Source: Roseateles sp. XES5 (GTDB lineage Bacteria; Pseudomonadota; Alphaproteobacteria; Rhizobiales; Rhizobiaceae). From it: DNA of 64,000 nt. Location of the stretch: contig NZ_CP084752.1 in assembly GCF_020535545.1 (NCBI RefSeq), positions 248,001 to 312,000 of the forward strand. Reading direction: 5' to 3'. Positions 37,672 to 46,045 of this stretch are shown one piece after another. The notes under the pieces were generated by a model. The model had not been told where the DNA came from and did no database searches. It saw only the letters and a list, made by a program, of their open reading frames with translations. The stretch's first letter is position 1. The number at the start of each line of letters is the position of its first letter. A program made the translations under genes and the position numbers.

Positions 37672-38112
37672 TTAGGAAGCCGCGAGGATCTCCGCCGCGC
37701 GGCTGGCGCCGAAAAGCTCGGCCGTCATGCCGGTCAGCAACGGCCAAAGTTCATGATCGCTGCGATAGGAGGAGGCGAACTTGAAAATGTTCTGGATGCG
37801 GACGGTCTGCGCCGCCATGGCCGCTTCGACCGCGTCGGCCTCCGCGTCCGTCATCCGCGACCAGAGGTCAACGGGATAGACGATGGTCACCGCTTCGGGC
37901 ACGGCGGGGGGGACGTAGGGTGTACGCGGGAACGACGGATTGTCGGCAAGCCATTGGCGAATTGTCGGATTGAGGCCATACGGATCGTCCGGCCGACTGC
38001 AGTAATCACAGTCACGGATAATATCGTCGATGTCTGTAATATTGCAGCGCAACAAGAAAACACCCTCTTCAGGCATCTGCGTCACCATTTCTACCGAGTT
38101 TAGCGATAGCAT
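37672..38112 (-). CDS. Hypothetical protein downstream of the tail fibre
   Basis: A 146-residue soluble protein with a central proline-rich stretch (FPRTPYVPPAVPEAVTIVYP) and a helical C-terminal half (DAEADAVEAAMAAQTVRIQN then IFKFASSY). Genes in this position often encode fibre-assembly chaperones, but no motif proves that. It starts 16 bp after the tail-fibre stop. Confidence 0.6.
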   Translation of the reverse strand: MLSLNSVEMVTQMPEEGVFLLRCNITDIDDIIRDCDYCSRPDDPYGLNPTIRQWLADNPSFPRTPYVPPAVPEAVTIVYPVDLWSRMTDAEADAVEAAMAAQTVRIQNIFKFASSYRSDHELWPLLTGMTAELFGASRAAEILAAS

Positions 38113-38127
38113 CGGATGTCCTTTCGA

Positions 38128-39657
38128 TTAGGCCGTTCGCTGGACATTGCTCAGTCCACCAGCAATTCCGGTATGGCTCCCGCGCATCAACCATGTACCC
38201 GCCAGTTGCGCTCCGCCAGTTCCTCCGGAAATTGTGTATCTATTAATATCACCACCGTCGTTGAAAACGTTCGCGAGGCCATTGCGCACGTGATAACCGA
38301 TGGCCATCACGGTGTGCCCGATGGGGAAATTGGTCTCGGTGTTGTTGGTAGAGGTGGACGGCGCCTTCATGAATTGCCAATCATGATAGCCGTCCACAGT
38401 GTCGGAATTGCCGGCATTGTTTGCCCAGCTCACGTTGAAGTTCGAAGGGCTGTAGACATACATGTTCGTTCCATCTGACCCGCCCCACACCCATGTCGGC
38501 GATCCGCTTTGACCTGACCAGTTAAAGTTGATGTTTCCTCCGTCCGCCTTACGCGGATATGCGCGTGTTGCTGTCGCAGCGTTACCCGTGATGTTGACGC
38601 CATAGGTCCCGCCGTCGTTTTTAATGCGGGCGTTTAAAGCAGCGTCGAGAGTTGAACCGAAATTCGTCGCCATTGTGCCGGAAAACTTGATGTTTCCATC
38701 CGTATAGATTGAGGTTCCGGCGCCACCAATTGCTACACCGCCTTCAGAGTGCACAAATCCAGTAACGTAGAACCTCCCATCGGATTGTCGAAAAGCTGCC
38801 GATCGGACGTACGCTCCGGCCACGTTATGAAGCTGGAGCACAAGTTCCTCACCGCCACTCGCATAATAGATTAAGCCACGATTGACGCTTTGGTTCTGGA
38901 ACCACAGATGAGAGTTCGCCCCGTTGGTCGGCTGATTGATGAAAAGCTCGGTCGCGAATGTCTTCGCGGACATTGTGGCTGGAAGGCGCGCGTCTGCCAG
39001 CGTGCCGAGGGTCATGTTTGAGGCATTGTTGGTGCCGGTGGTGGCGCGGACCGTCGCCGCGTCCGGATCGTCAAGCACGGTTTGAGCGAAAGCGCTGACA
39101 CCAAGCGTTGAAAGCACGGCCGCAGCATTCGTGTCGTCCAGCAATGTTCGCGCAAAAGGCGTCAAAGCGGTCGTTGCGTAGACATCTGGCGCCGTGGTGT
39201 AGAGCATCTGGTTCGCGGCCGTCGTCAGGCCGGCGATCGATTGCAGTCCCGCATCATAGGCTTGGACGTTCGTTCCGGGCACAAGCCCGAGCGTCGTTCT
39301 GGCAGCCGCCGCGTCGATATCGTCGAGGATGGTCCGGGCAAAGGGCGTCAATGCGGTGGTCGCGTAGGCATCGGCCGCGGTCGTATAAAGCATCTGGTTG
39401 GCGGTCGTCGTCAGGCCGGCGATGGAGGCGAGGCCCGGGTCCTGGGCCTGGACGTCGCTGCCGATCTCCAGCCCCAGCGCCGTCCTGGCGCCGCTTGCGC
39501 TCGTCGCACCCGTACCGCCGGCCGTGATCGGGCGGGCGGCATTGGCATCGGCCGTGATGTCGTCGACATAGGCATTGAACGTCGACGACAGGATCGTCGT
39601 CAACGGAATGCCTTTCGTGCCTGCGGGAGGCGTGTAGATTCCGCCGGTGCGGGGCAT
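38128..39657 (-). CDS. Phage tail fibre protein with tandem repeats
   Basis: A 509-residue fibre. The N-terminal ~50 residues (MPRTGGIYTPPAGTKGIPLT) probably attach to the tail. Next come two and a half copies of a ~60-residue repeat with the core IAGLTT(T/A)ANQMLYTTA.D.YAT then TALTPFAR, each ending ARTTLG-like. The C-terminal ~280 residues are beta-rich and Gly/Asn/Ser-rich (FNWSGQSGSPTWVWGGSDGT), with lower G+C, typical of a receptor-binding tip acquired by exchange. The start at 39657 fits the N-terminal motif. Confidence 0.85.
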   Translation of the reverse strand: MPRTGGIYTPPAGTKGIPLTTILSSTFNAYVDDITADANAARPITAGGTGATSASGARTALGLEIGSDVQAQDPGLASIAGLTTTANQMLYTTAADAYATTALTPFARTILDDIDAAAARTTLGLVPGTNVQAYDAGLQSIAGLTTAANQMLYTTAPDVYATTALTPFARTLLDDTNAAAVLSTLGVSAFAQTVLDDPDAATVRATTGTNNASNMTLGTLADARLPATMSAKTFATELFINQPTNGANSHLWFQNQSVNRGLIYYASGGEELVLQLHNVAGAYVRSAAFRQSDGRFYVTGFVHSEGGVAIGGAGTSIYTDGNIKFSGTMATNFGSTLDAALNARIKNDGGTYGVNITGNAATATRAYPRKADGGNINFNWSGQSGSPTWVWGGSDGTNMYVYSPSNFNVSWANNAGNSDTVDGYHDWQFMKAPSTSTNNTETNFPIGHTVMAIGYHVRNGLANVFNDGGDINRYTISGGTGGAQLAGTWLMRGSHTGIAGGLSNVQRTA

Positions 39658-39703
39658 TGAATATCCTTTCCCAAAGAAAAAGGCCCCCGGTGAAGGGAGC
39701 CGT

Positions 39704-39886
39704 TCATGTGCCAAGTGTCTGCGTTATGTCGTCGAACAGACCATGGCGTACCGCACCGCCCGCCAGTCCATGTCGGGAGACAAGGAGGTTTTTTCCTGGA
39801 CGCTGCAGATCGCCCTTGAATGGGCCGCCGACAAAAGGGATCGCACCAATGACGAAGGGAATCGCCTCCATCCATGAGGACGGCAT
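39704..39886 (-). CDS. Possible small phage gene upstream of the tail fibre
   Basis: A 60-residue frame (MPSSWMEAIPFVIGAIPFVG...) with reasonable codon choice and a hydrophobic N-terminal segment, ending 46 bp before the fibre start. An opposing frame at 39742-39877 looks about as plausible, so it is uncertain that either is a gene. Confidence 0.3.
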   Translation of the reverse strand: MPSSWMEAIPFVIGAIPFVGGPFKGDLQRPGKNLLVSRHGLAGGAVRHGLFDDITQTLGT

Positions 39887-40267
39887 TGCGCCGCCTCAAC
39901 GAAGTCGTGGCCCTTGATGGACGAAAGCGTCGCGGGCGCTTTGATGGCGAGTTCAGCGACTCGACTTCAGACAGGCTATGACGCCCTCAACATGTCCCTG
40001 GACAGCAGGGCCGCCGCACATGACATCTTTCAACGACAAATCCCGGCCGATCGGCCTTGCCACACGCCCTTGTCGAGCATCGCCCGGATCGGGCGTCGGG
40101 CCGGACATGGAACGGTTTGGCTATCACGCGGCGGTCCATGCCGACGCCGGCAACCCGACTGTCGTCGCTGTTTCCACCCGCCTGGATGGCCTCGCCCCAC
40201 CAGACGCGCGACAAACCGGATGAGAAACGCTTGCAAGAGAGGAAGCCCGCTCCTCAAACACGTTCCC
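39887..40267. other. Gene-free stretch in the late region
   Basis: About 380 bp with only short, poorly composed frames on either strand and no hairpin-plus-T-run that I can find. It may be the remains of a lost gene or a regulatory spacer for the tail-fibre genes. Confidence 0.35.
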
Positions 40268-40864
40268 CTAAAGAGCGCGCTGCAACTCCAGAATGCCGAC
40301 AAGAATTGCAAGACAAAATAGAGCCGTCGCGACCAAGCCCATGAGAAATCCGGTGGCGGCTGAAACAAATCTTAAAAGGGTCCCCTCGCCTGCCTGGACG
40401 GACGTTCGCCAGCCGTCTCGCGTGTAGAAAAACATGGAAAACGGGATCAGCAATAAAGATTTCGCAACGCGCCTCAGAAATGACGGAACCTCGGCCCTTC
40501 GCCGGTATACGATCACCAGCGCCACGCAAACGCATATCAAGGCCGTTGTTGCGAGCGCGACGTTTCCAGACCACGTTTCAATCGTCGCGGCGAGCGGGCT
40601 TTCGACACCGTCTCGCCCGCTAACGCCAGCGGCGATCGCCCTCACCAAGATGGAGCATAGCGCGACGAGGGCACCGGCGACGAACGCAACCTCTGGATAT
40701 CCTTTTTGCTTCGCCTCGCGAAATGCCTCTGCCATGACTTCGACGATCCACAGGAAGGCGATAAAAATGGCCCAAATCGCGCCAAGCGCCAGCAGGATGG
40801 CAAACACCCATTTCAGGGCGCCGAGTGTCGCGGCGCTGCCAAACAGCAGCACCGCGGCGATCAC
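40268..40864 (-). CDS. Phage-encoded multi-pass membrane protein
   Basis: A 198-residue protein with four to five hydrophobic segments (AVLLFGSAATLGALKWVFAI; VAFVAGALVALCSILVRAIA; VALATTALICVCVALVIVYR; SAATGFLMGLVATALFCLAI). It starts with GTG at 40864; an AGGAGG site lies about 20 bp upstream, farther than usual, so the start is uncertain. It sits between the tail fibre and ejection-type genes, away from the lysis cassette. Possible roles are superinfection exclusion or envelope modification; no family recognised. Confidence 0.6.
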   Translation of the reverse strand: MIAAVLLFGSAATLGALKWVFAILLALGAIWAIFIAFLWIVEVMAEAFREAKQKGYPEVAFVAGALVALCSILVRAIAAGVSGRDGVESPLAATIETWSGNVALATTALICVCVALVIVYRRRAEVPSFLRRVAKSLLLIPFSMFFYTRDGWRTSVQAGEGTLLRFVSAATGFLMGLVATALFCLAILVGILELQRAL

Positions 40865-40945
40865 CGCGAGCAGAATGTTCGTAACCTGCCTGCCTCCTAT
40901 GGACGCCCCCTCTTGCTGGAAAGGGTCTTAGCACGACCGTGTGGC

Positions 40946-43153
40946 TCAGCGCCACGGGACGACCGAGCGGGCAGCGTCCAAAAGAACGGGGCCGGCCGTA
41001 TCCTCTATATCCTTGTAACCCTCGAAAAGAACCGGGCCGACCGCGTCCCCGATATCCTTCGCATTGCCGAAAAGGACAGATTTTACCAACGTATCGGCCA
41101 TCGGCATGGTTTTCGGCAAGCCATACTGGCGCGCAACTGCATCGACCAGCGACGCGCGATTGCTTGTGAGCGCTTCGGCAAGACGCGCATTGGATGCTTC
41201 ACGATAGCTCTGCGTCATCATCTTGGCGATTTTATCGACCGTCTTGATGCCTGCAGCGCGTAGGCCACCCAAACTGCCATCGGCCGCAAGAGCGTTGCTG
41301 ATGAATGCCCCGGTCTCGCCGGCAACGTCCGCGATATGGGCCGTGCCCCGCGTGGCTGCACCATTTGGCACCACGGCATCACGCGTTGCCGCGAAATTCC
41401 GCTCGGCCTCAAGGGTGTGGAACAACCGATCTGCCTTTTCCTGGCCGAAGAGCGTGGCAAGCCGCGATCTGTTCCAATCTCCCTTCGTGACGATCAATTC
41501 ATTAAGACGCTGCAGGTCGTTGATATTCGATCCGAGAATACGCTCGACTTCCGCGCGGGCGCCTTGCGACAGTCGAAACGGCACCGCAGAAGGTCCGATT
41601 TGCAACCTCTGAGGCAAGGCGCCCTCCTGAACCTCTCGTGCCAGTTCGTCGGGGCGCAGGGAGGTCCTCCCATCGCTCAAGACCGTTTGGCCACGGTTGA
41701 GGGCGGCACGCTGCCGGGCAAGTTCTGCAGACATCGCGTCGAACTCCTTGATCTGCGGAACCGCTCGGGCAAGCCCGTCGTCGACGACTTGTCGTGCTCC
41801 CGTAAGCGCCGAGACAACCTTGGAATTCGTCTCCGCTTCAAGGAGGCCGTCAATCGCTTCACGCGTGTTGAACGCCGTGGCCGGGTTCATATCGACCTCT
41901 TGCGTTCCGTACTTGTTCAGCATGCCGCGCACCTCCCGAAGGGCATCCTGCGGACCGCCGCGAAGGCTCCATATTTGCCGATCCAGTTCCCCAGCAACGG
42001 GATTGAAATCGAACGGCCTGGCATTGCTGAAGGCGTCTCGGGACGCTGCGCCGACCTCAAGCTGATTGGCCTCGATGCCACTTTCAATCCACGACGGGAC
42101 CACATTCCGCCCCATTGTCTCGTCAGCGACAGAATCGATACGGGCTTTGGCGCCCGCCTGCCGCTCGTCCAGCGCCGTCTGCAAGACATCCCGCGCGCGG
42201 CCACGCGAAGCGGCAAGAGCCTCAGCACGCCCCCGCACGGTTGGCCCAAGGTCCAAAAGCATGCTCTCCGGCCCGAGATCGGCAAGCCGGGTGCGCATGG
42301 CCATTTCATCGAGATCGTCGCCGCTGAGCATTTTGAAGATTTTCGCCACAGTGCCTGTGTTGGTTCCTGCCGCTTTCGCCGCAGCCCGATTGCCAAGCCA
42401 GTCGACTGCCGCACGCGCCGTCTTGCCTGCAAGGGGGCCAATGGCGGGGCCTAAGACCCCGAGTGCAGCGCCCCATCCAGCACCTTGCTTCACCTCGTCT
42501 AGGTTCCCACCGGAACGTACGGCAGTGTCGGCCGCGCTGAGTGTAAGTCCGGAGAGCCCGGACAAAAACATGCGTAGACCTAGACTTGCCGCTCCTGTTC
42601 CGAACGCCGCTGGGGCTGCCAACACCATCGGTATCGTACCGCCGACAGTCCCGGTGACGTTGCCGGCCGTTGCAACATACGGATGCTCTTCCTGAGCTAC
42701 GCGCCCAACGCTCTGCACCCTTTCTAACTGGTCTGAATAGGGTTGATCATAAATAAGTGAAGACAACCCCGCGGCGCCACGATCAATCGCACCTTTGATG
42801 ATCGGTCCGGCAATAGGAATACCGTTAATTGTACTGCCGACGGCGGATACGTATGCGCCCTCCCAGCCCTGCACCTGCTTTCGAAGCCACTCCTCCTCCT
42901 CAACGAGGGCAAGCGCTTCCTTAAAGGCCAGCGGCTGGCCACTTGCCTCCGGATTCCGCTTCCGGCGTATCTCCTCGCCGAGAAGAGCAATATTTTCCTC
43001 GTAGCTTAGGTGCTGGCCAACCCTGCCAGGCGTTCCGCCCTCCTGCAGGCTGCGAATATGCTGGATTGCACGGGTGTATCCGGCTGCGGACTGCATATCG
43101 CCTTCCGCTTCTGCGTTCTTCCGCGCATTTTCGAGTTTTTCGAGAATTCCCAT
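40946..43153 (-). CDS. Putative internal virion / DNA-ejection protein
   Basis: A 735-residue protein. The N-terminal helical part (GILEKLENARKNAEAEGDMQ) is followed by glycine/alanine-rich hydrophobic stretches near residues 100-250 (INGIPIAGPIIKGAIDRGAA; GTVGGTIPMVLAAPAAFGTG; GAALGVLGPAIGPLAG). Long amphipathic helices follow. Large helical proteins with membrane-active stretches in the tail region of short-tailed phages usually enter the host envelope during DNA ejection, and that is the inferred role. No peptidoglycan-hydrolase motif is visible. Composition is slightly more A+T-rich than the capsid genes. Confidence 0.65.
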   Translation of the reverse strand: MGILEKLENARKNAEAEGDMQSAAGYTRAIQHIRSLQEGGTPGRVGQHLSYEENIALLGEEIRRKRNPEASGQPLAFKEALALVEEEEWLRKQVQGWEGAYVSAVGSTINGIPIAGPIIKGAIDRGAAGLSSLIYDQPYSDQLERVQSVGRVAQEEHPYVATAGNVTGTVGGTIPMVLAAPAAFGTGAASLGLRMFLSGLSGLTLSAADTAVRSGGNLDEVKQGAGWGAALGVLGPAIGPLAGKTARAAVDWLGNRAAAKAAGTNTGTVAKIFKMLSGDDLDEMAMRTRLADLGPESMLLDLGPTVRGRAEALAASRGRARDVLQTALDERQAGAKARIDSVADETMGRNVVPSWIESGIEANQLEVGAASRDAFSNARPFDFNPVAGELDRQIWSLRGGPQDALREVRGMLNKYGTQEVDMNPATAFNTREAIDGLLEAETNSKVVSALTGARQVVDDGLARAVPQIKEFDAMSAELARQRAALNRGQTVLSDGRTSLRPDELAREVQEGALPQRLQIGPSAVPFRLSQGARAEVERILGSNINDLQRLNELIVTKGDWNRSRLATLFGQEKADRLFHTLEAERNFAATRDAVVPNGAATRGTAHIADVAGETGAFISNALAADGSLGGLRAAGIKTVDKIAKMMTQSYREASNARLAEALTSNRASLVDAVARQYGLPKTMPMADTLVKSVLFGNAKDIGDAVGPVLFEGYKDIEDTAGPVLLDAARSVVPWR

Positions 43154-43368
43154 CTTCGGTCACCTTATTTTTTGAGGAGTTTGTCGGCTTCAGCATCGCC
43201 GTTCACACCTGCGCCAGCGCGGCTTTGAAACCGCGATAAGGAGGCGCTCCCCACCGAAAGGCGGTTTGCAGCCCCCGGGGCTTGGCTGGTTGTAGTCGGT
43301 TATCTTCCAGACGTTATTCCTGCGCTGCTGCGCCTTCTCGACGGAGCCGGCATTGTTCAAACTCGCAA
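43154..43368. other. Short gap with degraded coding-like sequence
   Basis: Between the ejection protein and the next upstream gene. On the minus strand one frame ends GVNGDAEADKLLKK just before the ejection-protein start, and another reads NNAGSVEKAQQRRNNVWK. Both look protein-like but neither is a complete gene, suggesting an old frameshift or fusion with the upstream gene. Confidence 0.35.
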
Positions 43369-43899
43369 TCAGAATGGAATCTTCCCGCGGAAAAACCTCG
43401 CTTGTGCCGACGTCGACATGTTGCGTGGTTGCTCACCTGCCGCTTTGGGGTACGCCTCCGGATTGGGGAGACGATCATTGCGCCAGAACATCGCGCCACC
43501 CGTTGTACCGAATTGACTCGGGTCATTCCCGCTGCGGTTTGCAGTTTCAAGAGACCAGCCGGCCTTCGAGGCCCTCCCGGGGCTAACCTCGACAGCTGCG
43601 TTCGTCATGGGTAAATTGCTAGATGCTGGACCGTTGCCGAAAATGTCGGGGTTCGTCTGGGCGATCAACGCTTTGATCTGGCCGACGGAAGCATTGTCCC
43701 TGGTTCGACCATCGATTTTCGCTTGCTTGAGACGACGAGACTCCATCCCATCAAGGCCCCCATGCGAGACTTGGTCCCAGCCTTCAGCGACGGATTGGGG
43801 CAGACGCCGGCCGGTGATCATTGCCTCCACGATTTCACGTTTGCGACGAAGAGCTTCTGCCGCCTCGCCGGTGTTGGCACCGAAAATGTGTCTCAGCAT
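43369..43899 (-). CDS. Hypothetical phage virion-associated protein
   Basis: A 176-residue, largely helical protein at its N-terminus (GEAAEALRRKREIVEAMITG; ESRRLKQAKIDG) with a glycine/asparagine-rich C-terminus. The ATG at 43899 overlaps the stop of the fibre-domain gene (TGATG). It precedes the ejection-protein gene, so it may be a small partner in the injected complex. The C-terminus may have been altered, since coding-like sequence continues in other frames downstream. Confidence 0.6.
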   Translation of the reverse strand: MLRHIFGANTGEAAEALRRKREIVEAMITGRRLPQSVAEGWDQVSHGGLDGMESRRLKQAKIDGRTRDNASVGQIKALIAQTNPDIFGNGPASSNLPMTNAAVEVSPGRASKAGWSLETANRSGNDPSQFGTTGGAMFWRNDRLPNPEAYPKAAGEQPRNMSTSAQARFFRGKIPF

Positions 43900-45590
43900 C
43901 ACTTGCCTCCAAGCGCTGCATCGTAGTCAACGAAACGCAAGCCGCCGTGTCGCTTAACAGCAGCCGGCACTTCCTTTTCGACCTCGCTTGCCATGAGGCC
44001 GAACCGCTTCGGCGCGCTGGAAGGCTCATCCTTGTAACGATAGGACCAAAGGCCGAGACCCTTGCTGATATCGCCATGCCGAACCTTGTCGCGTTTCATG
44101 CGATCGTCAGAAAGCCCAAGGCTTGTGGGCAAGAGGCCGGCTATTCCGTTTAGAAGGCCGCCAAGAGATTGCTGCCGGGCAGCATAGCCGTCCATCTGCG
44201 TCTTATAGATGTTGGCAACGATGCCGGCGTAGTCTGTGTTCGCAATCTGCTGACCCTGCAGGTTCATGAAGTTCGGGTTGCTGACCTGCGAGCCGGAGAG
44301 GAGAGCCGAAATCTCGTTGATCGGCTGGTTGCGCTGGGCGAAGGCTTCCTGCAGCTGCGCCTGGCGCTGCTGGTTCTGCGCGTTCACCTTCGTCATTCCG
44401 GCGTTGTAGGCCTGGTCCTGAAGCGCATTGTTGGCCGCCGTCGCGCTCGTCTGGTTGCCATGCATCTGCTGCCGGGCATTGTTGGCGAATTCGGCGCCCG
44501 AAAGGTTCTGGGCGAAACGCTGCTGCTGGGCGGCGTTTGCCAGTTCCGCGCCGGTCACCCCTTGCGCGAATTGCTGCTGCTGCGCCGAATTGGCGAACTG
44601 CGCACCGGACAGGGTCTGGTTGAAGCGCTGCTGCTGCGCCTGGTTGGCAAACTGCGCGTCGCCGGTGTTCTGCGCATGGTGCTGGGCCTGCGCGGCATTG
44701 GCGAACTGGCCCGCGGCAAGCGCCTGGTCGTAGGCCTGCTGCTGGGCCGTGTTCTGGAAGGTGGCCGCATCGCGCGCCAGCCCGGCAAGCCGGGACTGTT
44801 CCTGTCCGGCATTGAGGATGGCGCCGTAGCGTGCGTCGGAGGCCGAGCGGTTGGCCTCGTCGATGGCGCGGTTATAGGCCTCCGAGCCGGGCTGGAGGCC
44901 CTGATTGGCAAGGCGCTGTTCCAGCGCGGCGCGGTCCTGCGCAAGCTGCGGGTTCATGCGCGCGAAAAGCGCATCCTCGACCCGCTGCCGGTCCGCCGAA
45001 AAATCGCTGCCATAGCTGCGCGTGATATCGCCCACCGCGCCCACCTGTTTCTGGATGGCGCCGGCATTGGCCACCCGGTCCGTCACGTCGCCGGACCCCG
45101 CAAGGCTGGTCTGCACGTTGCCGACATTGCCGACGGACGACTGGATGTTGCCGGCGTTCTGGAACGACGTCTGAAGCTCCGGCCCGTTGGAAAACGTCTT
45201 ATAGGCCGGCTGGTTTATCTTCGAGGGATCGCCCCAGGCGGGCAGGTTCGCGGTGTCCACCGGGCTTGCCAGCAGGCTGTTCAGCCGACCGGACTGCGTG
45301 TTGGCGAGCTTGGCGAGATTGAGTTCGGCGGCGTCGTTCTGGTTCTTGATCGCCTGCTGCGCCTGGGAAAGCGCCTGCGTCGCCGTCCAGGTCGGGATAT
45401 CGTAGATCTTGCCGTCCAGCGGGTCGGTCCATTTCTGCGTCCCGCTCTGGCTATAGGTCAGGCTCCCGTCGGGCGTCACCTGGTTGATATTGCCCATATA
45501 GGAGTTGGCAATGGCCGTGCCGATATTGGTCGCGGTCTGCGCGGCGGCCGTTTCCTTCGGATCCGGCGGCTTGGGAGCTTTCTTGCCCAT
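43899..45590 (-). CDS. Phage tail protein with C-terminal S74-type chaperone domain
   Basis: A 563-residue protein. The N-terminus (MGKKAPKPPDPKETAAAQTA) leads into a long Gln/Ala/Asn-rich region with repeats of the form AQQQRFAQ-LSGAEFAN, likely a trimeric coiled fibre. The C-terminal ~70 residues (LSDDRMKRDKVRHGDISKGL ... YRYKDEPSSAPKRFGLMASE) match the intramolecular chaperone of peptidase S74 proteins, which folds a fibre trimer and is then cut off. Start at 45590 overlaps the upstream acetyltransferase stop. Confidence 0.8.
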   Translation of the reverse strand: MGKKAPKPPDPKETAAAQTATNIGTAIANSYMGNINQVTPDGSLTYSQSGTQKWTDPLDGKIYDIPTWTATQALSQAQQAIKNQNDAAELNLAKLANTQSGRLNSLLASPVDTANLPAWGDPSKINQPAYKTFSNGPELQTSFQNAGNIQSSVGNVGNVQTSLAGSGDVTDRVANAGAIQKQVGAVGDITRSYGSDFSADRQRVEDALFARMNPQLAQDRAALEQRLANQGLQPGSEAYNRAIDEANRSASDARYGAILNAGQEQSRLAGLARDAATFQNTAQQQAYDQALAAGQFANAAQAQHHAQNTGDAQFANQAQQQRFNQTLSGAQFANSAQQQQFAQGVTGAELANAAQQQRFAQNLSGAEFANNARQQMHGNQTSATAANNALQDQAYNAGMTKVNAQNQQRQAQLQEAFAQRNQPINEISALLSGSQVSNPNFMNLQGQQIANTDYAGIVANIYKTQMDGYAARQQSLGGLLNGIAGLLPTSLGLSDDRMKRDKVRHGDISKGLGLWSYRYKDEPSSAPKRFGLMASEVEKEVPAAVKRHGGLRFVDYDAALGGK

Positions 45591-46045
45591 CAGGCATTCC
45601 TTTCGTTCGCGCGGTGCGCGTTCCACTGGTCATCGCTGAGCGTGAAGATGATTTCGGCTTCGTCCCGCCCGCGCAGGCGCGGAATGCGGGTTTCCGCAAA
45701 GCCGAAGCGGCGGGCGATGCGGCACATGGTTTCGTTGCGTTCCGACACGCGGAGAATGGCGAGCTGACAGCCGCATTCGGCAAAGCAGAAGCCGAACATG
45801 GCCTTGAGCATCGGGCGCGTGAGCCAGCGCTTGCTGTCGGATGCCGCCGACATCTCGATGACGCCCTCTTCCGGTTGCCAGTTGTGAAACACCACGGCGG
45901 CGCGGATCGTGTCCCGCTCGACATCGCCAAGCGTGGCGCAGGGCCCGAACCCGCGCTCGAAACCCTTGCCGAGGCGCTGCGCGACGAAGCCCGCCAGCGC
46001 CGCGTTGATCGCGGCCGCGCGCGGTCCGCCCCAGACGAGGCTCAT
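45590..46045 (-). CDS. Phage-encoded GNAT acetyltransferase-like protein
   Basis: A 151-residue protein (MSLVWGGPRAAAINAALAGF) whose core resembles GNAT enzymes: AAVVFHNWQPEEGVIEMSAA, then LTRPMLKAMFGFCFAECGCQ and FAETRIPRLRGRDEAEIIFT at the end. It is coupled by ATGA/TGATG overlaps to structural genes on both sides, so it is made late. It may acetylate a virion protein or a host target; the substrate is unknown. Confidence 0.7.
   Translation of the reverse strand: MSLVWGGPRAAAINAALAGFVAQRLGKGFERGFGPCATLGDVERDTIRAAVVFHNWQPEEGVIEMSAASDSKRWLTRPMLKAMFGFCFAECGCQLAILRVSERNETMCRIARRFGFAETRIPRLRGRDEAEIIFTLSDDQWNAHRANERNA

Noticed and set aside
38900..39560. Considered the tail-fibre repeats as a diversity-generating retroelement target
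   Set aside because: No reverse transcriptase gene or template repeat is visible in the window.
39742..39877. 44-residue plus-strand frame with reasonable codon use
   Set aside because: No ribosome-binding site or neighbour support, and it opposes another equally weak frame.
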